From Trochalopteron elliotii (lineage: Eukaryota > Chordata > Aves > Passeriformes > Leiothrichidae), in contig JANPWX010020199.1 of assembly GCA_024734555.1 (NCBI GenBank), positions 1,613,985 through 1,677,984 of the forward strand: 64,000 bases of DNA, in the 5' to 3' direction. The position numbers and the translations under genes were made by a program. Below, piece after piece: positions 38,472-51,514 of this stretch (its first letter is position 1; each line of letters starts with the position of its first letter). The notes below the pieces were generated by a model, which saw nothing but the letters and a program-made list of their open reading frames with translations, made no database searches and had not been told where the DNA came from.

Positions 38472-38945
38472 ATACAATCCTGGAATGGGTTTGGGTTGGA
38501 AGGGCTCTTAAATGTCATCTCCTTCCAGCCCCGTTGTAGGTAGGGACACCCTCTACTACTTGAGATTACTTGGAGCCCTGACCTTGAAGGCTGACAGGGA
38601 CATCCCCAGCTTCTCTGGGCTAAGTCTTCCAATGCCTCACCATCCTCACAGTTAAGAATTTCTTCCTAACACCTAATCTAAACCTACTCACTGTTGCTAG
38701 GTTTGAGGCTATTGCCCTTTGTCCTGTCACTCCATGTTCTTGTTAATAGTCCCTCTCCAGTTCTCTTGTAGCCCCTTTACTGGAAGGTGCTGTAATGTCT
38801 TCCTGGAGCCTTCTCTTTGCTGGGTTGAACAACCCAAACTCACTCAGCCTGTGTTCAGAGGAGAGGTGCTCCAGCCCTCTGGGGATGCTCTGTGCTTGCT
38901 TGCTCAGCCAGTTTCATTTCATTCTGGGCTCTGTTAAATGTGCTG
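38472..38945 (-). mobile_element. CR1 LINE 3' region
   Basis: Minus-strand CR1, about 475 bp. The plus strand begins 'acaatcctggaatgggtttg', the reversed tail, and proceeds through 'agaatttcttcctaacacc', 'ccctttgtcctgtcactcca' and 'gaggagaggtgctccagccc'. Moderately diverged. It abuts or interrupts the LTR to its left. Confidence 0.92.
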
Positions 38946-40204
38946 CAGCTCCCCAGTGTTCATCCTGCCAGAGCTTTGTTACCAGGGACTGATGAAGCTT
39001 GCTCTTTATCTTCTCCTCCTTGTTCCTGCGAGAACTATGGCTGGGAGTAGACAGTGGATGGGGCTACTGCAGGTGCTTCTCCAGTCTTTTCACTTTGTAT
39101 ACTTTTCCAAAACAATGGATAGTGCTATGTGTAGACACAGACTGTCGTGTCTAAGTAGTTCAAGTTACTTGATACACGTTTCTTCTGAGAGGAAGTACTG
39201 TTGCGTGGCCTGTGTGTATGGAGGTTTGTGTGTCTGCACTGTTCAAATATTCTCATTTTCCAGATATGTGAGTTGGACAAGCAGGACTCTATAAAGATCA
39301 GTAAGCGGTTCCTGTGCCACCACACTTTCCTATGCATATTTGGAAATGCACAGCAAATTTCACATTCTGTGCATCTGGAAAGTGTGTGAAAATAGCTTCA
39401 GCCCACAGCAGTATGAACAACTTCTTGTGATTTTTGGTGTACTTTTTCCAAGAGGGGGGATCTTATATTTGTGATCTGTGTTGTGCATTTTGCCTCAGTT
39501 AAAGTTATTCTCCATGTTCAAGTTTGAATGATCTTTGAAAATGCACTTCATTTATATTGGTAGGTAAAAGGCAAGGAAGACTTAAGTTCAGGTATCTGCC
39601 AGAGAACTGTGTTAAGTTGTCTGTTTTATGTTTTTAGAGAAAAATACTCAACTGTGTTTCAGTCTATTTCTACTAGGTGCATGGTACCACATAGCTGTTC
39701 CAACAGCATAAATTTATAGATGTTTCATTCGCTGGTTTTGATGTAGTTATTTGGGAACACAGGATATGCTGATCCTTTGCCTTTATTCACATAACTAAAA
39801 CCTTGTTTTGTGACATAAATTAGTGAGTCACTTATGCAAATGTTAAATAGTATCAGAGTGCTGTATCACACACTTATGAGCTGTTTTGTAGTCTAAGGTG
39901 AAGATGTGTTTAGCAAACTGTGATAGCTTAAGGAGCAGTCCCTCTAATGAATTGTAAAGTGGTGTAGTAAAATCTGGCCTTAGGCCTTTGCTTAGAAACA
40001 TCATCCTTTGGTTATAGGAGTTCTTTAATGTGCATTTAGGGTTCAGTTATGTAGCTGGTCATCCAGTGAGATGATGAAGTGGTGTATCACTGAACAAAAT
40101 TGTTTTGTGTATTCAGTGTTTTCATTGTTAGCTCAATCATTGCATGCTGGTTTTCTAATTTTCAAAGGATATATACATCCTGCACAAGACAGCTTTTTTT
40201 ACTG

Positions 40205-40262
40205 TGCATATATATATATATTTACTCATACACACCCACATGTATATATGTATGTATGTTAT
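40205..40262. repeat. TA and TATG microsatellite
   Basis: A short (TA)n block, a 20-bp break and then (TATG)n. No function is suggested. Confidence 0.9.
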
Positions 40263-42848
40263 GAGCTGTTTTTAATGTGTTTTACTAATTTTAAGAAATG
40301 AGTGTACTCCCTGGCCTTATGGTACCAACATAATTCTCTCTTTCCTGGAGAATTAATAAATTTCAGTTTGGCTATCCATGGGGATTTTTTTGCTGATAAA
40401 AGTCATGAATATACTATCTGTGATGTTCTGCTGTTTTTCTGATTGTGTGGAAATTGATTCTTGAAAAATCAAAATGGTTTGCCTACGTCTCCTCTCCTTA
40501 CATCTCTTTATTCTTCATTCACTGATCAGTTATTTCAGGCACACAATTTTTTCTGCAGCCTTTTGATATGTGTTGTTAATAGATAATTTAGTGAACTGTT
40601 CATAATTTTGTGATTCTGGTTCAGTCATTGCTATTGTGGCATTGAATTTGTAGAGAGCCTCTCCATTTGCTTTTTAAAAATTAAAATGGCAACAGAAGTG
40701 CATAGAACATAGTGTTGCAGCTGCTTCGAGCTGACGATTAATCCATGTGGCAAGTTTGAAGTAGGACTGAGAAAAATTTTGTGACAACAGTTTAGTTGTT
40801 GCAGACATACCATTCCAGTTCAAGCTCTCATTTTAAATTTTTTTTTCTAGCTTTGAGTTACAAAGATTTGGAATCAAGATTAAACTCCAGATTAGACTCA
40901 TGTCATATGTGTCTCCTTGCATTTTAAGTAGGTGTGTGTGCTTATTATTTGTACTGCATTTGCAGCTGATGCCTACTGAAATTGTCAACAGTCAGCTTCA
41001 GCCCCTGCCTTATCATTACATTGAAATTAGCTGGAATGACAAAGAAAATAGTACTAATATCTGTTGCTGGGACTTTACCTTTGATTTTGCCAGTCACATA
41101 GGTTGTGTTGATGATGAGATTTTGTGTGAAAAAGTGTATGTTGACTTTCTCCTTCCATACTCATGTAGTATCCAGAGTATCCCTAGCATCACAAGGCAGA
41201 TATTGTCTGTCGCTTTGCATGTATCTTACAGCCTAAAGGCAGTTATAATTTGTTGATTACTTGGAGGCCATTGAACACTGGCATTAATATTTTTGGGAGT
41301 GCCATCATTGATGAAGAGGCTTTTGCTTGTATTGACAATTTGCTTCTCTATCAAAGAGGATTTGTAAATATGTAGATTATAATGTGGACCATGACGTGAA
41401 TGTCTCTGCTGTGATCCTATTCCAAGCTAATGCCATGTTTTGTAATTGCAGCATATCTGACCTGCAGAAGTCTGTAGGCTGGTAGCAAAAGAATTGAGAT
41501 GGTTGTTTTGCAGTCACCATAGTATAGTATTTTGTATTTATAGAATAGATATGTAAAGCAAAGAAATAGAACACTTAAATCAGAGATTCCTGGTTTCATG
41601 TATGTTGAGATACAGTTAATTTTATGTCATCAGAAAAGTCTTATTTCCCTAAATAAACTGTTTTAAAGAATGTTCACAGTGTTAAGTCCAGCTCATCACA
41701 AAGTAGATTGCCATCAAGGTTAATATTTAAGTAGTGTGTGTGGGGTAAGTATGTAGAATTATGACCTTGACAACACATAATTAAGATGGCTAAGTAGTAA
41801 AATTGGATTTTTTTTCCCAGGTCTCCTTTAAGTTAAAGAACAGCTTGGTCTCAACATGATTTAAAAAATAAGCGTTCACCTGCTACTAATTTCCTCCTTG
41901 GTTGCAAATATCATTATTTGTTTTGATGACTGAGAGGCTATTTACATAGCACAAATGAAAGCATAGAGCAGCAGAAGAGGACATGTAAGTTAATGAAGAA
42001 GGAAGCATTAAGTAGTCTGCATTTGAAAGGGTAGCTTCTTGAATGAATAACCCAAAATCTGGTGATAGGCTGCACGTGCACCTGATAGTACTTAAGGTCC
42101 AATCTTGCAGCCAAAGCTCATGTGAATAAACTCAATAGGTCTGATCTTGTGAATAAGGGCTGCAGGATCAAGTTTGAAATAAAATGTGCAGATGATTAGT
42201 AGAAATCCTTACACTCTTAGTTTCAGTTTCTTTGCAGTTTATCATTGAGTATTCCATATTTTCTCTGGCTAGCAATGCTTTAATACAATATAAAGTACAC
42301 GCTGCACACCATGGATCAAGCAAAATTGTTTGTGCACCTTGACTTCTTATAATGCATTTGCTGTTGGTTATTTGGTGATTGGAAAAAATTTTCTTACTGA
42401 GTCAATGAAATAAATTTATAGTGATGTAATATATTGTTGTATTCATGAGCATTTGCCTTTATGGAATGCCTGCTTGGCTTGGGTTATTGAAGAGGTTTTT
42501 CTGTTCAGAGAGGAGATGCCATATAACAGGTAACAGGTGTTAGAGGTGGAGCATGTGTGAATTGAATTTTTTCAGTGTCTTGTATTACAGTCAAATAAGG
42601 GTGAACTTCCATGGATGCAGCAAAAGGGCCCACTAGAACTCTTTCTAACTTCTGTTTCAGAGAGACAGTGAAAGCATTTGCTTCAAATCTCTCCCCCATC
42701 TTTATTTTTGAAAGTGGTTACTTTGTTTTGTGTGAGCCTCTTCTATAGTGCTATTTCTCTGCAACTTATGCCCCGTTTTGGTGGTTTAGGAGTGATACTC
42801 TCCAGTTCAGTGCTCCCACTGAGGCACTCCAAACTGTGTGCTGCTTCT

Positions 42849-42886
42849 TTCCTTCCCCTTCCCTCTCTTCCTTCCCCTTCCCTCTC
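42849..42886. repeat. 19-bp pyrimidine tandem repeat
   Basis: Two exact copies of TTCCTTCCCCTTCCCTCTC, followed by a partial third copy. Confidence 0.95.
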
Positions 42887-44415
42887 TTCCGTCCCCTGTG
42901 ATAGGATGGAGAGGAGAATTGGAGGCAAAAAAAGTAAAGATCATGGATTGAGATAAAAACTATTTGCTGGAAACAGCAGTGAGATAAGAAAACTAACAGA
43001 AACAGCAAAAATAATAATAGCAAGAGTGTACAAGAGCAAGAAAGTGATTTTTGTGCAAAAGGCTCATCATGGAGGTCTGACCCACGTAGCCAGGCTGCCT
43101 CCCTCCAGAACTGAGTCCTTCCCTCTTTGTGGAAAATAACAGGGAGCTACAGAACAACCTTTGGGTCCTAGCAATGCCCCTGCTGTGGCTGCTGCAGAAA
43201 TGAACCCTGTCTTGGCTGGAATCAGGACACCCATCTATGAGTGAACATTGCAGAAGGCTTTTTGCTTTAGCAAAATTTTACAGTGGAGTCAATGTCACAA
43301 AAAAATTTAGAATTGCACCTCTTTTTGAGGTACATCTCACATTTCCCCATCCACCTCCATTACCCATGAAATGTACTCAGGTCCTTAAACAAAAACAATC
43401 CCACTGATGGATTTGCCTTTGTTGGAGGCAGGACTAATTCAAACTGTCGCCCCTAACAGATTCGTCATATGCACAATACTATCTCTGTCCCTGGGGTACT
43501 GGGAGCGTTTTAATTGGGCAGGGCCAGCTGGACTGGAGCCTGTAGTGTTAACTAACCAGGTAGCCTTCAAATAAATATAGATCCCAGTGTTTGAAGTTCC
43601 CACCACCCATCGCTTTCAATATGGTTATAATAGTCCGTTGTTTCATTCAACTTTGCCAGAGGCTGGTGCATGACAGGGAATAAGATACCCACTGTATACT
43701 CTCTGGCCCTGGTGTCTATGAGGCTATTTTTGAAATCAATCCCATTGTACTTATGCCTTTTCCTGGTCTTAAAAAATTGAGAGCCAGACAGGGTTAAGGG
43801 ATAAGGGGTATTTTAGTAAGGATCCCTATGGTGCACAGTTTCGCCAAGGTGGGATGTGCTACAATGCACCCACATAGATCACCTATACAGTTTATAGACC
43901 TTACAAATCAGCATATCTAACGAGGATGCCCCAATGGGAATCCTGGATGAATGGCATGATATTCCCCCATCTGAGGAATTCCCCCCTGGATGGGCCAAAT
44001 CTCTGGCTTACTGGATATGTTCTAGAGAAGACCTTGGTTTCTCAAGATGAGATAGGATTTTCCAGCCTCCTACTATGAGGCCTCTAGGATGTTTGGTCTC
44101 CTGGCCTAACAAAATATTAGGGCTATGCTAAGTTATCAGACTTAAGGAATTACAAGTATGCATGCTAATAATACTGAGGATACATAAAAGTTATATAAAA
44201 GAAAAGGCAAGAAATCATCTTGGCATCAGTACAGGTCCGTTTTTTCTGGGGTGCCATCTTGTCACAGGACTTGCTTTTCAAGCTGCAAGATGGTATTCCA
44301 GGCAGTGGTGTGAGGCACAGGGCACATCTCCAGCCATCCAGTGGTTCTTTACAGCACTGTCAGCACATAGGGCCTGCCTTGGCGGGTTTGTGGGAGTGTG
44401 ATGTAATTAACCTGC

Positions 44416-45061
44416 TGTCCTGGTTTAGGGCAAATTTGGGAGGAGCCCTCCGAATGGTGTTCCTCTGGAAAGCAAGTCCAAACAGCCCCTCCCCACAGCC
44501 GATCCAGGAAAAGAACTCCCTCAGAGAAAAGTGGAAAAAACTATTTATTTAACAAACAAAATGCCCACAAGTATAAAGAATGAATAATAATAATATGAAA
44601 CAATGGAACCTCTTGCCGCTCCGAAGAGAGATGGCAAAACTGAGAGTCCGTGCCAGGAGTTTATCAGTCCCAGTCTCTTCGGTGCTGGAAAATGCCGAGT
44701 TCAGGCCCAGTGGGCCACGGGTGCAAGATCCCGGTGTTCCTCTGGGTTTTTCAGTCCAGAGCAGATTTAAACAGTCCCAAGAAAAAGAAGAAAAACAGTC
44801 CAGGAAAGCTTCTTTGCCTCAGCTAGCTAGACTAACAAAAGGAAAGAAAAAGAAACTGTCTCTGGCTGCTGTCCGTGCATCCGATGAAAAAAAACCACAC
44901 AGTCCCAAGGATGAGAGAAGACCCTGAGGAGTGAACACTGTTTTTCAAAACAAACTGCGTGCTTCTTCTTTCCCTGCTCACTCTCAGAACCAGTCTTAAA
45001 GGTACAGAACACAGAACAGCAGACGATGTGGGGATACAGGTATCATAGTCACCCTAGGACA
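44416..45061. mobile_element. Nested solo LTR with TSD
   Basis: 646-bp unit starting TGTCCTGGTTTAGG and ending CCTAGGACA, whose ends are inverted repeats (TGTCCT on both). It is flanked by exact 5-bp duplications CCTGC at 44411-44415 and 45062-45066. It interrupts the ERVL-like provirus, so it is younger. The termini are intact, suggesting recent insertion relative to other LTRs here. The frames at 44220-44927 lie in or across it and are not genes. Confidence 0.92.
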
Positions 45062-45479
45062 CCTGCCAAACCCATGGTATTTGTATTTCAGCCATCATCC
45101 ACCACACCGCAGGGGCTGTACCTGCTTGGCCTGCTTGATCACAGTGCATGTTTCAGTTCTGGATCACCTGGGAAACAGTGTCCATCGTTAAATTCACCCC
45201 AAAGTTAAGCAATCAGCCCATCTGTATTGTTACATCTCTTCACTGATGGCCTGAGGCATCATGGGCCCACATACCAGCAATAATTCACCCTTATGCTGCC
45301 AGTCCAGGTCCACCTGAGACACTTGGCCGCCCAATCCACCTGTCCACTATTAAAATGCTCTTCAGTAGCCCAACCCCTGGGTGAGAGTGCATCTACTCAA
45401 TCTTTTACAGCCAGCTTCTCTACCTGGCCAATGATGCCTCACCACAATTCATCAGCCCAGATGGGTTTTCCTCTGTCCT

Positions 45480-45640
45480 ACTAGTTGGTTTTTTTCCATT
45501 GGTCCAGCCATGCCTGCAATGCATTTACTGTCATCCACAAGTCAGTGTAGAGGTAGAACACTGATACTTCTTTCATTCAGTGGTATCTAAAGCCAGCTGG
45601 ATGACTTTCAGCTCTGACTTGTCCCTCCATAGCTTCTGTG
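45480..45640 (-). pseudogene. ERV RNase H remnant
   Basis: On the minus strand, passages SELKVIQLALD and, in a shifted frame, YLYTDLWMTVNALQAWLDQW resemble the retroviral RNase H region, where the aspartate of the YTD motif is catalytic. Stops and a frame change separate the two passages. It lies downstream, in viral orientation, of the RT remnant. Confidence 0.7.
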
Positions 45641-46296
45641 ACTTGCCATGTAGAACTCTGTACAGCTGCTTTCAGTTTTCAATGTAGCCCAACCACATGT
45701 AGCCCAACCATACAGGAGGAACCGTCAGTGAAGAGATCATATTGCTTTTCATTTTCTGGTAGCTTATTATATATGATGGGGCCTTGTCAGCATGTGTAAC
45801 TTCCTCCTCCTCTTCTGATAATAATCCACATTTTTTGCCTTTGGGCTGATTCATGATGAATTCCAAAATTCCTGGGCAGCTGGTGTTTGCTATTTAAACT
45901 TTCTGTGTGATCAGAGTGATCCAGTTACTCTATGTAGTATCAGTGGCGTGATGTGTGGAAGGGACTTTTCCTTTGAACATCCAGCCCAGCACTGGCAGTC
46001 AGAGTGCCAGGAGGAGCTGTGCTTTGGTGCCCATCACTTTGGAAGCAGCTCAAACCCCTTCATAATCTGCCAGGATCTTTTTCAGCTGTGATGTAGTGGG
46101 CCTCAGATCCTTTGTATCCCCAACTCTAGAGCCCCAAGGTTCATCCTCTAGTCTCCTCAGGTACTTTTTCAGAGACTGCAGGAAGGACCATTCTCTCTGG
46201 CTGCAGTGACCACATTTTTCCACATCCTCTCCTTCTCTGACTGGCTCCAGGGGCTACTGCATGAACAATCTCTTGTTGGATTTGTTCAAAAGCTTG

Positions 46297-46960
46297 TCAT
46301 TCAGGACACCACTTAAAAGCATCCTTCTTGCAGGTCACATGATAGAAATGACTCACAATCTGACTGTAATTTGGAATATGCATCCTCCAAAAACCCACAA
46401 CATATAAGAAAGCCTGTGTTTCCTTCTTGCTGGTTGGCAGGGACATAGCTGCTATTTGGTTGACTATGTCCATTGGAATCCAGTGATGTCCATCTTTCCA
46501 TTTCATTCCCAAAAAAGGAATTTCCTGGACAGGTCCCTTGACCTTACTTTGCTTCACAGCAAAAGCAGCCTTCAGAAGGACTTGGATTATGTTCTCTGCT
46601 TTCTCACCAACTTTCTCTGCCATGTTCCCCCATGTCATCAATGTAAGTGCTCTGGAGCCTCACCCCTTTGCAGTGCAGTCTGGGTCAGTCCAAGGCAAAT
46701 AGTGGGCCTGGGTTTCCATCCCTTGCACAGCCAATTCCAGGTTCAAGGTGTACTCAGTGCCCTTCTAGGTGACAGCAAACTGTGGCCTGCACTCATGGCT
46801 AAAGATATGGAGAAGAGCACATTTGCAATGTCAGTGGTGGCACCGTTTTTCTGCCCTGGACTCCAGTTCATACTGAAGTTCCACATGTCTGGCACAGCAG
46901 CACTCAGTGGTGGTGTGACTTCCTTCAGGCTGTGATAGTCCACTGTCATTCTCCACTGGA
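46297..46960 (-). pseudogene. ERVL-like reverse transcriptase remnant
   Basis: Minus-strand pol remnant. Reading leftwards: TVDYHSLKEVTPPLSAAVPD (start of the RT core, just below 46949), then the catalytic YIDD box at 46634-46645, then FLGMKWKDG, ETQAFLYVVGFWRMHIPNYS and KKDAFKW in the RT connection region. These lie in different frames with stops between, so no functional protein is made. An overlapping plus-strand frame at 46456-46935 is its shadow. Confidence 0.88.
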
Positions 46961-47290
46961 TTTACACACTGGCTGTATGGGACTATTAAGCAGTGAGTGA
47001 GTCTTGCTGGCCACTCCCTGGCTCTCCAGGGCCATCTCATGGCTGGGGTTTGGAGTCCTGGCTGGCATGGTGTTGTCAATGGTGCACTGCTGTGGTAGTG
47101 GTTGGTACCTGCTGTTCTTCGATCCTTCAGCAGAAGGGTCCTCTGAGAGACCAGGGGAGGTATTCAGCTGTCTAACTTCCTCTGTCTCCACAGCAGCTCC
47201 CCCAAAAGCCCACCAAATGGCTGGCCTTTTGGGGTCTTTGAAATGCCCTCTGTTACAACCCGCCCTTGAAGGTGAGGGTAATCCAGGTTC
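46961..47290 (-). pseudogene. Possible pol-upstream ERV remnant
   Basis: Sequence continuing upstream of the RT in viral orientation, with GC content like the rest of the provirus. The position suits the protease or gag-pol junction, but I could not recognise a motif. It ends near 47290, where AT-rich DNA begins. Confidence 0.4.
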
Positions 47291-50200
47291 TTGCTAATAG
47301 ACCCCATGGAACAGATTTGAGTGAAATGACACTGAGTCATCAGTGTTTTTAAGTATATATAAGTAGGTTTTATTTTAGAACAGTTTTGTTGTAATGAAAA
47401 GCAGATGTGTAGCTCATTTAGTTATCATTATTGTCTCGTTTTAAGATAATTTACAAGGGACACTCTAAAACTAGTTACCTGCCCTTAATTTAACCAATAC
47501 GGAGAAATTAATATGAGTAGATATAAGTGAAAAAATATAACAGTTTGCTGAAAAAATTGAATACAACAGGCAAAAAAATAACAATTTTTTGTTTTAATAT
47601 AGAAAAACAGCAGTAGTATTAATAACAAAAGTGTACAAAAGAGAGTGATTTACATGTAAAATGCTCACAATGGAGCCTGACCTGACCCCATGGCAGTCAT
47701 GATACTCCAACCAGAAGAGACCCCTTCTCCCTGGAGGGGGGTCCCCTCCTGCTGGCCTAGCAATGGTGTGAGGTGATGTAGAATAACCTCTGGGTCCCAG
47801 CCATGCCCCATCCGGGCTACTGCAAATTAACCCTGTCCCGGCCAGACCAGGACATCCATCTACTAATGAATATTGCAGAAGGATTTTTATTTTAGCGAAA
47901 TTTTCCAGTGGAGTCAATGTCACAGAAAAAGAGTTGCAGTGTTTGGACAAAAATATAAAGGTAGGCAGAAGAGAGAGATTAGCCAGGATCTTTAAAATAT
48001 GTGAATGTGTGATCTCATTTCTTACAACACATAGAGGAACCTATATGGAACAGAGAATCTTGAGTGTACCAGTTGAAGGAAGAGCCTAAATGAGCCCTGT
48101 CACTTTATGGATAGTAAGGGCAATTATCAATGCAGTACTTTAAGAATCCATGCCCTCTTTGTTAAAGGGGATTTTTTTGGACTGGTTTGGTTATTTTCAA
48201 TTTTTGCTAGGTAAGAGTGGAATAGAAAAATGGCAAAGACAACTTCAAACAAATTAGGTAAAGCAACAGAAATTGGGGCATGATAATGGATTTCTCTCTA
48301 ATAGTTCCTAAGTTCTAAGTAATAAATTTCTAGGAAGTTCTAGTCTTTTTACTTTTCCCATTTTTGAATCAATATTTTTGATAATAGAGAAAGCTAGTGG
48401 AGGCAGCTGAAAAAAATTTAAATTATATATGTGTACATTCTTTGTAATTTTATGAAGATTTAAGCTTTTAACAGTGTGTTAATTTTCAGCTTTTCTTTTT
48501 TGAGTGAAGTAAATGGACAGCTAGGATTCAGGACTATTTAACAGTACCTACGGAAATTTAAATATGAATCTTCACTACATGCAGTATATTCATTTGCATA
48601 TGCTAAATCAGCTTTCAAAATCTGGTGTTTGTGAAGACTTTTTAGTGGAATGATTATGTCAGATGTGCTTCAGTGAACTCTTCTAGTTTGCAGGCAGCAA
48701 TTGGCAGTAGGTTGGTTCATCAGAGTAACATGACAGTTCTCGAAAGGTTCAGATAGTTTTATAATTATTGTTAGCATGAATCTTGAAAGAAATGATGAGC
48801 ATCTCATAAACCCAGATGGGAGTTTTTTACATTGTTGATAAATGTGTTTTACATTTTTAAATTGATAAACAGTGAAAAGCAGAAAAGATACAATAAGGCA
48901 GATGGTTGTTTATAAAGCACTTGTAAGTTGCTGCAATTCAAGGAATGGTACTAATTGTTAAAAAGAAGACAAAAATTGGAGTAGGGGGAGTGTTTCAATG
49001 AGTTCATCATGAGCTTTTTAAAAATAAAACCTTCAGCAGCTTTAGTTCAATTAGAACCATTCTTGCCATTCTGGGTTTACATGCAAAAGTTTGAACTTTC
49101 AGCTCTTAATAAACTTTTGTGCCAGCCATTTTCATGTAGCTGAAACTAAAGCTAGAGCTAATCTACCTGTATGTATCTATTTCTTTCTTTCTCCATGTTT
49201 GTGGTTTGGAAAAACCCCAAAACTTATTGCACAGCAGAATGAAATTGAATTATCATTGGACCTAATAATTGTTTCCGTTTAAAAAGAGTGAGCGCAGTAG
49301 CAAACTTCAAAATCAGCAGAGATTTTACAGCGAGGAAGTAAAATGGTAGCTAGTTGACTTGTCATCTGTTCCAGGAGTGGTGAAAAAAAAAGCTTCTTTG
49401 ACAACTATGTAACCAGAATAAAGATATATTTAAGTAGTGCTTAAGGCAGAACACCAATCAGTGTGTGTGATGAAATGAGTTGGTGCACCTTTCTCTTGTG
49501 AATGTTTAGGTCATGTTTCCATTAGTGATCTTCCATGAAAGATGAAGTATTTTCCTTTTTCATTATGCGTTTTTTGAAAAACAGATATGTAAATTTACTA
49601 CTGTCATCAAGCAGTTCTAAAATATGTTTATTTTCAGCTGCAGAACTCTAGAAGAGCTTGTTCTCTTTCACAGGATTTTCAGCTTTTGTGAGATAAAGGC
49701 TTCTATGCTTTCTGTATTTTCAATAAGATTCCTATACATTTCTTTTTTTTGGGAATATTTTATTAACATTTCGCAGAGCAGTGACATTGTCAGTAAAGCT
49801 GTATCAGTTGTGTCAGTCCTTAATAGAAATAATTTGTTAAGTTGCAAAGTTATATCAGGCTGATCAGCTAAAAATATGCAGACTGCCTTTAAGGAGGACC
49901 ATCCTAACCATTATTATAGCTACAGGACTATCTGCATACTCCAGTGATGGAGCTTCCAGGTATAAAGGAGACTCTAGATGAAACTTCCTCCTGTGAAGTG
50001 CAAGAGCTAACCATGGTAGATGGAGCTAGGCTTATACTATGACTGTGAAGCTGACTTTTAGGGCAAAAAATACGCTGGTTTTCAAATTTTTTAAGGTGGT
50101 CATATATAATGATTCACTTAAGTTTTGTGAAGTTTGTATGAAAACTTCAGAAGAAGGACCACAAATCCTCCGTGGCTGTTATCTAATTCTCTGGGAAGGG

Positions 50201-51194
50201 TACTGATTGTCAAGACTGTTACAGTCAGAATGTGACATAGACTGAGAGAAGAAAGAACAATTGTTTTAATCTCTTGCTCCATAGTTAAATCCAAATGAAT
50301 TAAATGCTCTAGGCAATGTTGGCCTACTTTTATGCCAGTCCATGATAATACTTAAACTCTGTGAAAAGTTTCAAAGCTCTTCATGTGCAACTGTCTTCTT
50401 TCTGGTTTTGGTACCAAACATCTGTGCTTTCTACATGCTGTCAGTTTTTGACCTTAGCCTTAATTATGGGAAAAGTAGTTTCCAGCTCCTGCTCTGAGTG
50501 AAGTAAACATTTAAGAAGGTCTTACAACTGGTCTCAATAGCTAGCTCTACAACTCTACTGGGAGTTTGTAGGTTTGGTCAGGACTAGTGTTCTTATGCAG
50601 CTTTCAGTATGTGTCCTTTATAATAGTGGTTTCTAATCTGAGGGTAAGCACACAAGTGAAAGCAGCTAGGAAAGCAAACCCACAACTAGTTAGCAAGCCA
50701 TGTCTTTACTAGAAAAACTTGTAAAGGTCTGCACATTTCAGGTTTAGAAATACAGATCTTCAAAAAATCAGAATAACCTCATCCTTCAGGGAGAGCTTGT
50801 TTCATTTTAAGTGTATGCGCTTTAAATATTGAAGCCGTGCTTCTTTTGGGTGCTCCTGTTGGTATGGACCCTGACACCTATTCCCAGATTCCTCTGTTAT
50901 TCAATTTCAGTGGGACAAACCTGGTTGTGTGTACAGATTAGGGAACAAGATACCCCATGTGGGTCTTGCTACAATGAATCTTTCATAGTTCTATTTCTCC
51001 AAAATATCTAGTGTATTTGCAAGGTCATCATTCGAAACTTGTTTCTAGTTGAATTTCTCTCTCAACAATGTCTGTCCTATTCCATGGCCTTTCTAAGTCA
51101 GCATACTTTATCTCAGAGTTTGCATACAGATGCACAAGACTCTGTGAACCTTCTGTGAGGCTTTGAAAATTCTCTACAGATCCATTTCTCACAT

Positions 51195-51482
51195 GTTCTT
51201 GTCTACCAGTGACAGGACACAAGGAAACACCATGAAGCTGAGTTGAGGAAGCTTCAGGTTAAAGATGGGGAAAAAATTCTCCACTCAGAAGTGGCTGGAC
51301 ACTGGAACAGGCTGCCGGGGAAGTGGTCACAGCACCAAGACTATCTGAATTGAAGAAGTATTTGGACAACACTCTCGGGGACATGGTGTGAATCTTTGTG
51401 CTATCCAGTGGAAGAACAGGAACTGGACTTGATGGTCCTCCTGGATCCCTTCCAACTCAGCTTATTCTGTGATTCTATGAAG
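51195..51482 (+). mobile_element. CR1 LINE 3' end with tail
   Basis: Plus-strand CR1, 5'-truncated, with a well-kept 3' end: 'ggacactggaacaggctgcc', 'aggaactggacttgatggtc' and the terminal 'attctgtgattctatga', the octamer-like repeat that ends CR1 elements. Among the better preserved copies here. A perfect palindrome starts about 30 bp downstream. Confidence 0.93.
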
Positions 51483-51514
51483 GTTTCAGTTTCAAAGTGC
51501 ATATTGCCTTCCAC

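Larger units (their letters stand above)
42730..47950 (-). mobile_element. Decayed ERVL-like provirus
   Basis: Minus-strand endogenous retrovirus of about 4.6 kb plus a nested LTR. Similar LTR-like blocks sit at both ends: about 42900-43341 and 47580-47945 share 'gtggagtcaatgtcaca', 'ggctcatcatggag/gctcacaatggag' and the passage before 'aggacacccatct/aggacatccatct'. Right of the left LTR, at 43342-43358, is a polypurine tract in reverse (GGAGGTGGATGGGGAAA on the minus strand), as expected beside a 3' LTR. The interior holds pol pieces (listed separately) with many stops and frame changes. ERVL assignment is from RT wording. The outer ends, primer-binding site and gag were not resolved, and 47290-47580 looks non-retroviral. 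Confidence 0.75.

Noticed and set aside
46456..46935. 159-codon plus-strand frame
   Set aside because: Shadow of the minus-strand retroviral RT remnant, whose motifs explain this DNA better.
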